Positions 31,814 through 45,905 of a stretch of DNA of 64,000 bases are shown here, piece by piece. The DNA is from Chamaelirium japonicum (taxonomy: Eukaryota > Streptophyta > Magnoliopsida > Liliales > Melanthiaceae). Position numbers and translations under genes: made by a program. Positions within the stretch are counted from its first letter, which is position 1; each line of letters starts with the position of its first letter. The stretch covers positions 1,860,001-1,924,000 of the forward strand of contig CANTAL010000021.1 of assembly GCA_947650365.1 (NCBI GenBank), given 5' to 3'. Below the pieces are notes generated by a model. That model worked only from the letters and a program-made list of their open reading frames with translations, was not told the origin of the DNA and searched no databases.

Positions 31814-32052
31814 TGTTGTGAGTTGAGAGAAAGAGAAAGCCATCAAACATGCTCCACCTAAAATGGGTCATATATTATTTATAGCGTAAAGTTACTTAGA
31901 GCCTAAGACATCTATAGGAAATCTTAATCCATGGAAGAGATCCGACGGTGGACAGCCATCCGATCGAACGATCTCAAAACAGTTGTAATATTTTTAATTT
32001 TTCAAAGAAAAATATAAATTCTTTTTAAAGCAAAAAATTCGGGTGTGCCTCA
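31814..32052 (-). repeat. LTR-like block of the TRIM-like family, minus sense
   Basis: 239 bp, TGTTGTGAGTTGAG to GGGTGTGCCTCA. TGCTGATAACG (PBS-like, reversed) lies on the left and TCTTCATTCTTTACTTCC (purine tract, reversed) on the right. It has the same ends and length as 14979-15217, 38614-38853 and 58446-58683. Confidence 0.65.
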
Positions 32053-32070
32053 TCTTCATTCTTTACTTCC

Positions 32071-32450
32071 TATTATTTAATTAATTTAATTTTTTTAATA
32101 AATTAAATAATTAAATAATAAAATAAATATTTAATTATCTATATAACTAAATATTTAAATTATTGAAACAATTTATTTATTATTTAAATAATAAAATAAA
32201 TAATATTAATTTGATTATTTAAAAAAAATTCAAGTTATTTAAAAAAATATTTTATTATTTATATATTCAAATAATTACCTTATTATTTAAATAATAAGTA
32301 AATATTTATTACATTATTATTTTATTTTATTACTTAATTAAATAATTAATTTTTTTATTTATTTTAATCAATATTTCATAATTTAATATTTTTTTTTATT
32401 ATTTAATTATATAGTAATTTATTTAAATTATTATTTTTTCAACTATATCT
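32071..32450. repeat. A/T island, middle copy
   Basis: About 380 bp of A/T-only phrases between the LTR-like block and the CT-rich internal part. A second AT stretch with its own joins follows at 32700-32975 and has counterparts at 14040-14320 (reversed) and 59150-59440. Confidence 0.7.
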
Positions 32451-35400
32451 TCTTCTCTCTCTTCTGTCTTCGTTTCTCTCTCCGTTTTTTTATGACTGGT
32501 CGGTTGGGCTCGACATGTTCGTACTAATAATGTGTTATGAGATGGAAGAAAGAGAGAGCCATCAAACATGCCCCACCCTCAACGGATCGTGTATTATTTA
32601 TAGGGTAAGCTTATTTAGGGCCTAAGCAATCTATGGGAAACCCTAATCCATGGGAGAGATTCGATGGTGGACAGCCATCCGATCTAACGTGCCCCACCCT
32701 AAAGGGGTCATATTAATCATTTATTTAAATAATTATTAAATCAATTCTCTTAATTAGTAAGCTTACCATATAAATATTTAATTATATATAATTGATTATC
32801 GCCACGGGTATAGGTATGAAGTAAGAAGGAATTTAAATTCTAAAACTCCACTTCTCAATCATATCATCTCAACATTATTATGATTATCATAGTAATGTTA
32901 CTATAATTTTTTTATTTAAATTAATTAATTATTTTTTTTATTAAATAATTTAAATAATTTAATAATTAAGTTTACTAATTAACGTGTTGTGAGATGGGAG
33001 AAAGAAAGAGCCATCAAACTTGCTCTACCCTAAAGGGGTCGTATAATATAATTAAATCTCTTCGTTCTCTTCTCTCTTCTCCCATGGATTAGGGTTTCCC
33101 ATAGATTGCTTAGGCCATAAATAAGCTTACCCTATAAATAATAAATGACCACTTTAAGGTGGGGCACATTTGACGGCTCTCTCTTTCTCTCATCTCATAA
33201 CACTTACCCTATAAATAATATATGACCCCTTTAGAGTAGGGCATGTTTAATGGCTCTCTCTTTCTCCCATCTCACAACATATTATCAGCACGATAATATT
33301 TGGCCCAGCTAACCAGTCACAAGAAAATAGAGAGAGAAACGAAGACAAAAGAGGAGTTTTGGAATTTAGATTTCTTCTTACTTTACACTTATAACCGTGG
33401 TCAATGGACTGGAGTAGGACTTCTCTTTTCTCTCTTCATTTATCTCTCTGTTCTTCTCTTTCTTCTTCTCTCTTATCTCTCCAAAGAGAGAAGAGAAAAG
33501 AAGTATTTCTCCAATCCATTCGCTATGGGTACATGTATGAAGTAAGAAGTAATCTAAATTCCAAAACTCCACAGAAGAGAGAGAAGAAAAGAGAATAGAA
33601 TAAAGAGATAAACGAAGACAGAAGAGAGAGATACGACTGGCAAGTTGGGCTTGATAGTAAGAAGTGGCACACCCGAATTACTTTGGCCCTAAGTTCAAAT
33701 ATTAAGAGATACCCTAATCCATGGGAGAAGTGAGAAGAGAACAGAGATATTTAATTATATTATTGAGAAGTGGAGTTTTGTAATTTAGATTCCTTCTTAC
33801 TTAACACCTATACCCATGCATAATGGACTGGAGCAAGACTTCTTCTCTCTTCTTTCTTCGATTATCTCTCTATTTTCTTCTTTCTTCTTCTTTTTTCTCA
33901 CAACATGTTATCAGCATGAACATGTCGAGTCCAGCCGACCACTATTTAGAATTTAACTAAATTATTTAAATATATTATTTAAATTATTTATCTCTCTATT
34001 CTCTTCTCTCTTCTTCTCTCTCTTCTGTCTTTGTTTCTCTCTCCGGTTTCTTTTGACTAGTCGGCTGGGCTCGATATATTCGCGCTGATAACGAGTTATG
34101 AGAAGAGAGAAGAAGAGAGAAAAGAAGAAAGAGATAAACCAAGAAATAATAGAGAAGAAGTACTGCTCTAGTCTATTCGCCTTGGGTAAAGGTGTAAAGT
34201 AAGATGGAATCTAAATTCCAAAACACCACTTCTAAATAATATAATTAAATCTCTCCATTCTCTTCTTTCTTCTCCCATGGATTAGGGTTTTCTATAGATT
34301 GCTTAGGACCTAAGTAAGCTTACCCTATAAATAATATATGAACCCTTTAGGGTGGGGCACGTTTGACGGCTCTTTCTTTCTCCTATCTAATAACACATTA
34401 TCAGCATGAACATATCGAGCCCAGTTGACCAGTCGTAAGAAAAAAGAAAGAGAAACGAAGACAGAAGTGGAGTTTTGGAATTTAGATTCCATCTTACTTC
34501 ACACCTATACCCGTGACTAATAGACTGGAGTAGGACTTTTTCTCTCTTCTCTTTTTGTTTATCTTTCCGTTCCTTTTCTCTTCTTCTCTCACTTCTGTCT
34601 ACATTTCTCTATCCGTTTATTGAGAGAAGAAGAGGAGTCTAACGAAGATAGGAGAAACATAAGAAGCGAGAAGAGAACATAGAGATAAATAAAAAGAGAA
34701 GAAAGAGCTTTACACCTATACCCATGGACAGTGGACTGGAGTAGGACTTGTTCTCTCTTCTCTCTTTATTTTTCTCTCCATTCTCTTCTCTCTTCTTCTT
34801 TCTCTTCTCTCTTCTTCTTTATCTTCTATCTTTATTTCTCTATCCGTTTATAGAAAGAAGAAGTGGAGTTTAACAAAGACAGAAGAGAGATAAGAAGCGA
34901 GAAAAGAACAGAGAGATAAATAAAGGAAGAAGAGAGAAGATGTCCTGCTCCAGTCCATTGGCCACGGGTATAGGTATGAAGTAAGAAGGAATCTAAATTC
35001 CAAAACTCCACTTCTGTCTTTATTTCTCTCACTGTTTTCTTACGATTGGTCGACTGGCCTCGACATATTCGTGTTGATAAAGTGATGTGAGATGGGAGAA
35101 AGAGAGAGCCATCAAATATACCGCACCCTAAAAAGGTCGTATATTATTTATACGGTAAGCTTACTTAGATCCTATGCAATCTATGGGAAACCCTAATCTA
35201 TAGAAGAAGAGAGAAGAGAACAAAGAGATTTAATTATATTATTAAGAAGTGGAGTTTTGGAATTTAGATTCCTTCTTACTTTACACCTATACCCATGGCG
35301 AATAGACTAGAACTGGACTTCATCTTTCTTCTCTCTTTGTTTATCTCTTCATTCTCTTCTCTCTTCTCACAATACATTATCAAAACGAACATGTTGAGCC

Positions 35401-36051
35401 CAACTGGCCAGTCACAAGAAAATGGAGAGAGAAATGATGACAGAGAGAGAGAAGATAACGGAGAGATAAACGAAGAGAGAAGAGAGAAAAAGTCCTACTC
35501 TAGTCCATTGGTCATGGGTATAACTGTAAAGTAAGAAGGAGTCTAAATTCCAAATTTCCACAGAAGAGAGATAAGAAGAAAGAAGCGAACGAAGAGATAA
35601 ATGAAGAGAGAAGAAAGAAGAAGTCCTACTCTAGTTCATTAGCCATGGGTATAGGTGTGAAGTAAGAAGGAATCTAAATTCCTAAACTCCACTTCTATCT
35701 TTGTTTCTCTCTCTATTTTCTTGTGACTGGTCGGCTGGGCTCGATATGTTTATGCTGATAAGCTTACTTAGGGCCTAAGCAATCTATAGGAAATCCTTAT
35801 CCATGGGAGAGATCTGAAGATGGACAGCCATCCTTCTTACTTCACACCTATACCCGTGGCCAATAGAATTGAGTAAGACTTCTTCTCACATCTCTCTTCG
35901 TTTATCTCTCCATTCTCTTCTCTTTTTCTCCCATCTCACAACACGTTATCAGTACGAACATATTATGCCCAATCGACCAGTCACAAGAAAACAGAGAGAG
36001 AAACAAAGTGAGTAGAGAGAGAAGAAGAGAGAAGAGAACGAAGAGATAAAC

Positions 36052-36100
36052 GAAGAGAGAAAAGAGAAAAGAAAAAAGAGAAAAGAGAAAAGAGAAAAAG
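36052..36100. repeat. 49-base pure purine tract
   Basis: Uninterrupted A/G run dominated by AAAAGAG phrases, an expansion of the GA-rich module. Confidence 0.85.
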
Positions 36101-36976
36101 TCATGCTCAAGATCATTGGCCATAGGTTTAGGTGTGCAGTAAGAAGGATGGATGTCCATCGTCGGATCTCTCCCATGGATTTGGATTTCCCATAGATTGA
36201 TTTGGCCCTAATTAAGCTTTTCTTATAAATAATATATGATCCCTTTAGAGAGGGGCACGTTTGACGGCTTTTCCTTTCGCCCATCTCAGAACACGTTATC
36301 AGTACGAAAATATCGAGCCAGTCGACCAGTCACAAGAAAACAGAGAGAGAAACAAAGATAGAAATAGAGTTTTGGAATTTAGATTCCTTCTGACTTAACA
36401 CTTGTAGCCGTGGCCAATGGATTGGAGTAGGGCTTTTTCTTTCTTTTCACTTTATTTATCTCTCCTTTCTCTTCTCTCTTCTTCGCTCTCTTCTATGGAG
36501 TTTAAAAATTTAGATTCATTCTTACTTCATACCTATACCTGTGGCTAATGGACTGGAGTATGAAATCTTCTCTCTTCTCTCTTCGTTTATTACTCTGTTT
36601 TCTTCTCTCTTCTTCTTTCACTTCTGTCTTTGTTTCTCTCTCCATTTTCTTATGACTGGTCGGCTGGGCTCGATATGTTCATGCTAATAATATGTTATGA
36701 CAAGTGAGAATAGAACGGAGAGATAAACATGGAGAAGAGAGAAAAAGTCTTACTTATGTCCATTCGCCATGGTATATGGGTGAGGTAAGAATGAATCTAA
36801 ATTCCAAAACTATACTTCACAATAATATAATTAAATCTCTCTATTTTCTTATCTCTTCTCCCATGGATTAGGGTTTCCCATAGATTGGTTAGGCCCTAAG
36901 TAAGCTTACCCTATAAATAATATATGACCCCTTTAGGGAAGGGCACATTTGATGACTCTCTCTTTATCCTATCTCA

Positions 36977-39900
36977 TAACACGTTATCAGTACGAACATG
37001 TCGAGTCCAGCAGACCAGTCGTAAGAAAACGGAGGGAGAAACGAAGACAGAAGAGAGAGAAGAAGAGATAAGAGAATTGAGAGATAAACAAAGATAGAAG
37101 AGAGAAAAAGTCCTGCTCTAGTCTATTGGCCACGGGTATAGGTTTGAAGTAAGAAGGAATCTAAATTCCAAAACTCCACTTCTCAATATTTATACGACCC
37201 CTTTATGGTGGGGCACGTTTGACAGCTCTTTCTCCTATTTCATGACACATTATCTACATGAACATGTCGAGCACAGCCGACCCGTCTCAAGAAAATGGAT
37301 AGAGAAACAAAGACAGAAGAGAAAGAAAAAAAGAGAAAAGAATAGAGAGGTAAATGAAGAGAGAAGAAGTCCTACTCCAGTCCATTGGCCACGGGTATAG
37401 GTTTGAAGTTAGAAGGAATCTGAATTCCAAAAACTCCATTTCTCAATAATATAATTATATATCGCTGTTCTTTTTAATCTTCTCTTATGGATTACGATTT
37501 CCCATAAATTGCTTAGGCCTTAAGTAAGCGTACCCTATAAATAATATACGACCACTTTAGGGTGGGGCATATTTGATGGCTCTCTTTTTCTCCCATATCA
37601 TAACATGTTATATGCACGAACATGTCGAGCCCAGCCGACCAGTCATAAGAAAATGAAGAGAGAAACGAAGACAGAAGAGAGAGAAAAAGAGAGAAGGGAA
37701 TGGAGAGATAAGTGAAGAGAGAAGAAGTCATGCTCTAATCCATTGGCCACGGATATACGTGTGAAGTATTATAGAATCTAAATTCTAAAACTCCACGTCT
37801 ATCTTCGTTTCTCTCTCCATTTTCTTACGACTGGTCGGCTGGGCTCGATATGTTCATGCTTATAACATGTCTAGTTTAATTAAAAAGAAATCTAAATTCC
37901 AAAACTCTACTTCTCAATAATATAATTAAATCTCTCCATTCTCTACTCTCTTCTCCTATAGATTAGTGTTTCTTATAGATTGCTTAGGCCCTAAGTAAGC
38001 TTATCCTATAAATAATATTCGACCCCTTTAGGGTAGGGCACATTTGACAGCTCTCTCTTTCTCCCATCTCACAACACTTACCCTATAAATAATATACCAC
38101 TCCTTTAGGGTAGGGCACGTTTGACGGTTCTCTCTTTCTCCAATCATATAATACGTTATCTTTTGTTTCTTTCCCTGTTTCTCTCCCCGTTGTCTTTGTT
38201 TCTCTCTCTTTATCTTATAGTATAAAATAAAATAAATAAGTCTTGATTAAAAAGAGATAGAAAATTATTTTAAACTAGTGAGAGCAGGACTTCTTCCCTC
38301 TTCTCTCTTTGTTTATCTCTCCATTCACTTCTCTCTTTCTCCTATCTCACAACATGTTATCAGTATGAATATATCGAGCCTAGCCGACCAGTCAAAAGAA
38401 AACAGAGAGAGAAACAGAGACAAAAGTAGCGTTTTTGAATTTAGATTTGTTCTTACTTCATATCTATACCCATGGCCAATGGACTGGAGTGGGACTTCTT
38501 CTCTCTTCTATTTTCGTTTATCTCTCTGTTCTCTTCACTCTCTTCTGTCTTTGTTTCTCTCTCTGTTTTTTTGCGACTGGTCGGCTGGGCTCGATATATT
38601 CGTACTGATAACGTGTTGTAAGATGGGAGAAAAAGAGAATCGTCATGCGTGCCCCACCCTAAAGGTATCATATATTATTTATAGGGTAAGCTTACTTAGG
38701 GCCTAAGTAATCTACGAGAAACCCTAATCCATGGGAGAGATCCGACGGTGGACAGCCATCCGATCGAACGATCTCAAAATAGTTGTAATGTTTTATATTT
38801 TTTTAAAGAAAAATGAAAAATATTTTTAAAGTAAAAAATTCGAGTGTGCCTCATCTTCTTTTTTTACTTCCTATTATTTAATTAATTTAATTATTTTATA
38901 AATTAAATAATTAAATAATTAAATAATTAAATAAATATTTATTTATCTTCTCTCTTCTTGTATTATTTTATTATATAATAACTAAGTGGAGTATTGTTAC
39001 TATAATTTTTTTAATTAAATTAATCATTATATTAAAACGAAAAGAGAAAAGAATTTACTATGATAATCATAATAACGTTGAGATGATACTATTGAGAAGT
39101 GGAGTTTTTAAATTTAGATTCCTTTTTACTTCACACCTATACTCGTGGTGAATGGACTGGAGCAGGAGTTCTTCTCTATTCTCTCTTATTTGTCTTTGTG
39201 TAGATTATTTAATAATTTAAAAAATTTATAAATTAAATTTTTAGTAAAATAATTAATTTAAATAAACAAATTAATTTTTTGCTTTAAAAATAATTAATAT
39301 TTTTTTTTAAAAAATTAAAACATTACAACTGTTATGAGATCGTTCGATCGGATGACTGCCCACCGTCGAATCTCTCCCTTAGATTAGGGTTTCTCATAGA
39401 TTGCTTAGGCCCTAAGTAAGTTTACCCTATAAATAATATACGACCCCTTGAGGGTGGGGCATGTTTGACGGCTTTATTTCTCCCATCTCAAAATACATTA
39501 TCAGTACAAATATATCGAACTCCTTGAAATCTAATTAAATAAATAATTAATTGATTACATAACTTCTTCTCTCTTTACTCTTCGATATGTTCGTACTGAT
39601 AACGTATTGTGAGATGGGAGAAAGAGAGAGCCGTCAAATGTGCCCCACCCTAAAGGGGTTGTATATTCTTTAAAGAAGAGAGAAGAGAATGGAAAGATAA
39701 ATAAAAAGAAAAGAAAGAAGAACTCTTGCTCCAATCCATTGGCCATGGGTATATGTATGAAGTAAAAAGAAAGCTAAATTCTAAAACTCCACTTCTTAAT
39801 ATTTATATGACCCATCGGATCTCTACCATCTCTTTTTTTATTATACTTATTTAATCTCATAATACGTTATCAGCATGAACATGTTGAGCCCAGCCGACCA

Positions 39901-40300
39901 GTCACAAGAAAACGGAGAGAGAAACAAAAACAGAAGAGAGAAGATAACGGAGAGATAAACGAATAGAAAAGAGAGAAGAAGTTGTGCTCCAGTCTATTGG
40001 TCATGGGTATAGATGTGAAGTAAGAAAGAATATAAATTCCAAAACTCTACTTCTGTCTTTGTTTCTCTCTCCGTTTTCTTATAGCTGGTCGGTTCGGCTC
40101 GACATGTTCGTGCCGATAACATATTGTGAGATAGGAGAAAGAGAGATCCGTCAAACATGCCCCACCCTAAAAGGGTCGTATATTCATGGGAGAAAAGAGA
40201 AGAAGTCCTGCTCTAGTCAATTGGGAAACCCTAATCCATAAGAGAAAAGAGAAAGAAAATAAGAAGTTCTGCTCCAGTCAATTAGCCAAGGGTATGGGTA
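36977..40300. repeat. Array, mixed-orientation part
   Basis: Plus-sense modules run to about 37780 and again at 37900-38170, where the promoter-like box is doubled (about 37995 and 38085). Minus-sense modules run from 38280 into an LTR-like block at 38614. Two A/T islands lie tail to tail (38854-39060 and 39190-39330), then mixed modules reach 40300. I could not assign this stretch to either of the two large repeated units. No gene is seen. Confidence 0.65.
38614..38853 (-). repeat. LTR-like block of the TRIM-like family, minus sense
   Basis: 240 bp, TGTTGTAAGATGGG to GAGTGTGCCTCA. CGTACTGATAACG lies on the left and TCTTCTTTTTTTACTTCC on the right. The TATA box, telo-box (AAACCCTAA) and GATCGAACGATC inverted repeat are intact. 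Confidence 0.65.
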
Positions 40301-43251
40301 TAGAGTTTTGGAATTTAGATTTCTTCTTACTTCACACCTATACCCATGGCAAATGGACTGGAGTAGGACTTCTTCTCTCTTCTCTCTTCGTTTATCTCTC
40401 TGTTCTCTTCTCTTTTTCTCTCTCTTCTATCTTTGGTTCACTCTCCGTTTTTTTGTGACTAGTCGGTTACGCTTGACATATTCGTATTGATAATATGTTG
40501 TAAGAAGATAAAAGAGAACCTAAATAAAATAATATAAATCTCTCTAGTTTTAATAATTAAAAAGAAGTCTATCCTCATCTTCTCTCTCTTCTATGGAGTT
40601 TTGGAATTTAGATTCCTTATTACTTCACACCTATACCTGTGGCCAATGGAATAGACCAAGACTTCTTCTATTCTCTCTCTTTGTTTATCTCTATACATTC
40701 TTTTCTATTCTTCTCTCTCATCTCCGTTCTCTTCTCCCTTCTTCTCTCTTTTTTGTGGAGCTTTAGAATTTAGATTCCTTTTTAATTTACACCTATACAC
40801 ATGGCGAATGGACTAGAGTAGGACTTCTTCTCCCTTTCTCTCTTCGTTTATCTTTTCGTTCTTTTTTCTCTTCTATCTAAATAATTTAATTAAATAATAT
40901 AATTATTTAATTAAGAAAGAAACAAAGATAGAAAAAAGAGAAGAAGAGAGAAAAGAATGCATAGATAAATATAGAGAGAAGAAGTACTGCTCCAGTTCAT
41001 TCGCCACGGATATATATGTGAATTAAGAAGGAATCTAAATTCCAAAACTATACAGAAAAGAGAAAATAAAAGAGAAAAGAAGAGAGAAGAGAACGGAGAG
41101 ACAAACGAAGACAGAATTAGAGTTTTGGAATTTAGATTCCTTCTTACTTCACACCTATACCCATGGCCAATAGAATAGAGAAGGACTGTTTCTCTCTTCT
41201 TTCTTTATTTATCTCTTTATTCTCTTCCCTCTTCTTATCGCTCTTTTGTAGAGTCTTGGAATTTAGTTTCCTTCTTACTTAACACCTATACCCGTGGCCA
41301 ATGGACTGGAGCAAAACTTCTTCTCTCTTCTATCTTCATTTATATCTTCGTTCTCTTCTCTCTTCTTCTCTCTTTTCTGTCTTCGTTTCTTTCTCTGTTT
41401 TCTTGTGACTGGTCGGCTAGGCTTGACATGTTCGTACTGATAACGTATTGTGAGATGGGAGAAAGAAAAAAATGTCAAACGTGCCCCACCCGAAAGAGGT
41501 CGTATAAATATTGAGAAAAGGAGTTTTGGAATTTAAATTCCTTCTTACTTCACACCTATTTAATAATTAAATAAATAAATAATTTAATTAAAAAAAATTA
41601 TAGTAATATTACTACGATAATTAAATTAATATTGAGATAATACTATTGAGAAATAGAGTTTTGGAATTTAGATTCCTTCTTACTTCAGACCTACACCCGT
41701 GGCCAATCGACTAGAGCAGGACTTTTTCTCTTTTCTCTCTTCGTTTATCTCTCCGTTCTCTTCTTCTCTTTCTTTTGTCTTTATTTCTCTCTCCGTTTTC
41801 TTATGACTGGTCGGTTGGGCTCGAATTATTCAAGCTGATAATGTATTGTGAAATGGGAAAAAAATAGAGCCGTCAAACGTGCCCCACCCTAAAAGGGTCG
41901 TATATTCTTTATAGAGTAAGCTTACTTAAGGCCTAAGCAATTTAAGGAAAACTGGTCCTATATTATTTATAGGGTAAACTTACTTAGGGCCTAAGCAATA
42001 TATAGAAAATCATAATCCATGAGAGAGATCAGACGGTGAATAGCCATCCTATCGAACGATCTCATAACAGTTGTAATGTTTTAAATTTTTTTGAAGAAAA
42101 ATATAAATTATTTTTAAAATAAAAAATTTGGATTACCTTATTTTCCTTCTTTACTTCCAATTATTTAAATAATTAACTAATAATTTAAATAATAAGTAAA
42201 TAGTTATAGAATTATTTTTTAATTTTATTACTTAATTAAATAATTAATTTTTTATTAATTTCAATTAATATTTTATAATTTAATAAAATAATTATTTAAT
42301 TATATAATAATTTATTTTATTATTATTTATTTAACTATAAAATTATTTAATAATTAAATTATTTATTTATTTGAGTAAATAATATATTTAATATATTTCT
42401 TCACTAATTAAGTTTTTAAATATTTCAATAAGTGACTTATTATTTAATTAATTAAAAATAAAATAATAATTTAACAAATAACTAATAAAATAAGTAAATA
42501 AATAAATAATATAATTAAATTAATATTTTTTTATTTAATAATTTAAATAATTAAATCAGTATATAATTTAATAATATAATAATAATAAATAAATAAAATA
42601 ATTAAATAGCATAAAAATTAATTATTTTACTAAAAACTTAATTATTAAATTATTTATATTATTTAATAATTAAATAAATGATTAATTTAATTAAAAAAAT
42701 TATAGTAATATTACTATGATAATCATAATAACGTTGAGATGATACTATTGAGAAGTGGAGTTTTGGAATTTAGATTCGTTCTTACTTCACACCTATATCC
42801 GTGGCCAATGGGCTTGAGCAGGACTACTTCTCTCTTCTCTTTTTATTTTTTGCTATATTCTCTTCTCTCTTATTCTCTCTCTTCTGTGAAGTTTTGGAAT
42901 TTAGATTCCTTCTTACTTCACACTTATACCCATGGCAAATGGAATGGAGCAGGACTTCTTATCTTTTCTCTCTTTATTTATCTCTTTATTCTTTTCTCTC
43001 TTCTTCTCTCTCTTCTGTCTTTGTTTTTCTCTCCGTTTTCTTGTAAATGGTCAGCTTGGCTTGATATGTTCGTACTGATTACATATTGTATGATGGGAGA
43101 AAGAGAGAGTCATCATATGTGTTGCACCCTAAAGGGGTTGTATATTATTTATAGGGTAAGTTTACTTAAAGCCTAAGCAATCTATAGGAAACTCGAATCT
43201 ATGGGAGAAGAGAGAAGAGAATGGAGAGATTTAATTATATTATTGAGAAGT
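40301..43251. repeat. Higher-order repeat, copy 4, second half
   Basis: Landmarks in order: AACCTAAATAAAATAATATA (40508), AT palindrome (40886), doubled promoter-like box (41890-41990), A/T island (42080-42730), CT-rich module. This is the second half of the unit seen at 17036-23203. The first half is not seen upstream. Confidence 0.65.
42080..42730. repeat. A/T island, higher-order copy 4
   Basis: About 650 bp of nearly pure A/T, ending with the shared GATAATCATAATAACGTTGA edge. Confidence 0.75.
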
Positions 43252-45905
43252 AGAGTTTTGGAATTTAGATTCCTTCTTACTTTACACCTGTACTCGTGTC
43301 GAATGTACTAGAGTATGACTTTTTCTCTCTTCTCTCTTCGTTTATCTCTCCGTTTTCTTCTCTCTCATTCTCTCACTTCTATCTTCGTTTCTCTCTTTGT
43401 TTTTTTGTGACTGGTCTGCTGCGTTTGACATGTTCGTGCTGATAATGTATTGTGAGATAAGAGATTGCTTATTTATTTTATTTATTTTAATTATTATTTC
43501 TTTAAATATTATAAAGTATATTATTTATTTAAATATTCAAATAGTATCATCTCAATATTATTATTTAAATATTTAATTATAAAACATTAAATAATTATTA
43601 AATAATTTATATAAATTTATGAGCATAAAAAATATTTTATTTCTCTTCTTCTCTCTTTATTTATCTCTCCGTTCTCTTCTTACTTCTTCCCTCTCTTCTG
43701 TCTTCGTTTCTCACACCGTTTTCTTGTGAATGGTCGGCTGGGCTCGATATGTTCGTGCTGATAACATGTTGTGAGAAGAGAGAAGAGAACGGAGAGATAA
43801 ATTAAAAGAGAAGAGAGAAGTCTTACTCTAGTCCATTCACCAAAGGTATAGGTGTGAAGTAAGAAGGAATCTAAAATCTAAAACTCCACTTCGTAATAAT
43901 ATAATTAAACCTCTCCGTTCTCTTCTCTCTTCTCCTATGGATTAGGGTTTCCCATAGATTGCTTAGGCCCTAAGTAAGCATACCCTATAAATAATATACG
44001 ACCCCTTTAGGGTGGGGCATGTTTGACGGCTCTCTTTTTCTCCCATCTCATAATATGTTATCAGCACGAACATGTCGAGCCTAGCAGACCAGTCGTAAGA
44101 AAACGGAGAGAGAAACAAAAAGAAGGAATCTAAATTCTAAAACTCTATTTCTTAATAGTATCATCTTAATGTTATTATGATTATCATAGTAAATTCCAAA
44201 ACTCTCTTTATTTTAATTAAACGATTAATTTAATTAAAAAAATTATAGTAACATTATCAGTACGAAAAGAGAAGAAGTCCTACTCCAGTCCATTAGCCAC
44301 GAGTATAGGTATGAAGTAAGAAGGAATCTAAATTATAAAACTCCACTTCTCAATATTTATATGACACCTTTAGGGTAGGGCACATTTGATAGATCTCCCT
44401 TTCTTCAACCTCACAATATATTATCAGCATGAACATATCGAACCCAGCATACCAGTCACAAGAAAACGGAGAGAAAAACGAAGACAGAAGAGAGATAAAA
44501 AGAAAAAAGAGAAAACAGAGAGAGAAAAATAGAGAAGAGAATGAAAACATAAACAAAGAAAGAAAAAGTCCTGCTCCAGGCCATTGGCCATGGGTATAGG
44601 TGTGAAGTAAGAAGGAATATAAATTCCAAATCTTAACTTCTCAATATTTATATGACCCATTTAGCGTGGGGCACATTTGACAGCTCCTTTTTTCTTCTAT
44701 ATCACAATATGTTATCAGCATGAACATATATAGCCCAGCCGACCAATCATAAGAAAACAGAGAAAGAAACGAAGAAAGAAAAGAGAGAACAAGAAATAAA
44801 GGAATGGAAAGATAAAAGAAGACAGAAGAGAGAAGAAGTCTTGCTCCTGTCCATTAACCACGGGTTTAGGTGTGAAGTAAGAAGTAATCTAAATTTCAAA
44901 ACTCCACTTCTCAATAATATAATTTACACTCGCCATTTTCTTCTCTTTTTTTCCATGGATTAGGGATTCCCATAGATTGTTTAGGCCCTAAGTATTCTTA
45001 CCCTATAAATAATAAATAATTTATAACCCCTTTAGGATGGGGCACGTTTGACAACTCTCTTTTTGTCTTATCTCATAATACGTTATCAGCACAAATATTT
45101 CAAGCCCAGCTAACCAGTCGTAGAAAACAAAGAGAGAAATAAAGACAGAAGTGAAGTTTTGGAATTTAGATTCCTTCTCACTTCACACTTATATCCATAG
45201 CCAATGGATTGGAGTAGGACTTCTTCTCTCTTCTTTCTTTATTTATCTCTTCATTCTCTTCTCTCTTCTTCTCTTTCTTCTATGGAGTTTTTGAATTTAG
45301 ATTCCTTCTTACTTCACACCAATACCCATGGCCAATGGATTTGAGCAGGACTTTTTCTTTCTTTTTTCTTCTTTTATCTCTCTGTCCTCTTCTCTCTTCT
45401 CTCTCTTATGTCTTCGTTTCTCTCTCCGTTTTCTTATGATTGGTCGACTGGCCACGACATGTTCGTGTTGATAATGTGTTATAAGATGGGAGAAAGAGAG
45501 AGTCGTCATACGTGCCACACCCTAAAGGGGTCGTATAAATATTAAGAAGTAGAGTTTTGGAATTTAGAGTCCTTTTTACTTTACACCTATACCAGTGGCG
45601 AATGGACTGGAGTAGGACTTCTTATCTCTTCTATCTTTGTTTATCTCTCTGTTCTTTTATCTCTTTTTCTCTCTCTTATGTCTTTATTTCTCTCTCTATT
45701 TTCTTCTGACTAGTCGGTTGGGCTTTATATGTTCATGCTGATAACGTGTTGTAAGAAGAGAGAAGAGAACATAAATAAAATAATATAAATCTCTATAGTT
45801 TCAATAATTAAATAGAAGTCTATCCTTATTTTCTCTCTCTTTTATAGAGTTTTGAAATTTAGATTCCTTATTACTTCACACTTATACCCGTGGCCAATGG
45901 ACTGT
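43252..45905. repeat. Higher-order repeat, copy 5, first half
   Basis: AT module at 43455-43640, half foldback at 44155, plus-sense modules to about 45160, minus-sense modules after that, and the AACATAAATAAAATAATATA phrase at about 45768. At about 45905 the order of landmarks reverses. Confidence 0.65.

Larger units (their letters stand above)
30391..36976. repeat. Middle direct copy of the window-end segment
   Basis: Follows 57036-64000 in the same orientation and 1-16640 in reverse complement. Shared marks are GATAAAGTATTG at 30580, the GAGAAGTGACTATTTAAATA join at 30838, the ACTATTTAGAATTTAACTAA join at 33941, the GTTTAACAAAGACAGAAG phrase at 34870, and GACAAGTGAGAATAGAACGG at about 36700. 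It is shorter than the right arm by about 1.5 kb near 33720. Orientation of modules flips many times. No gene is seen. Confidence 0.75.
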
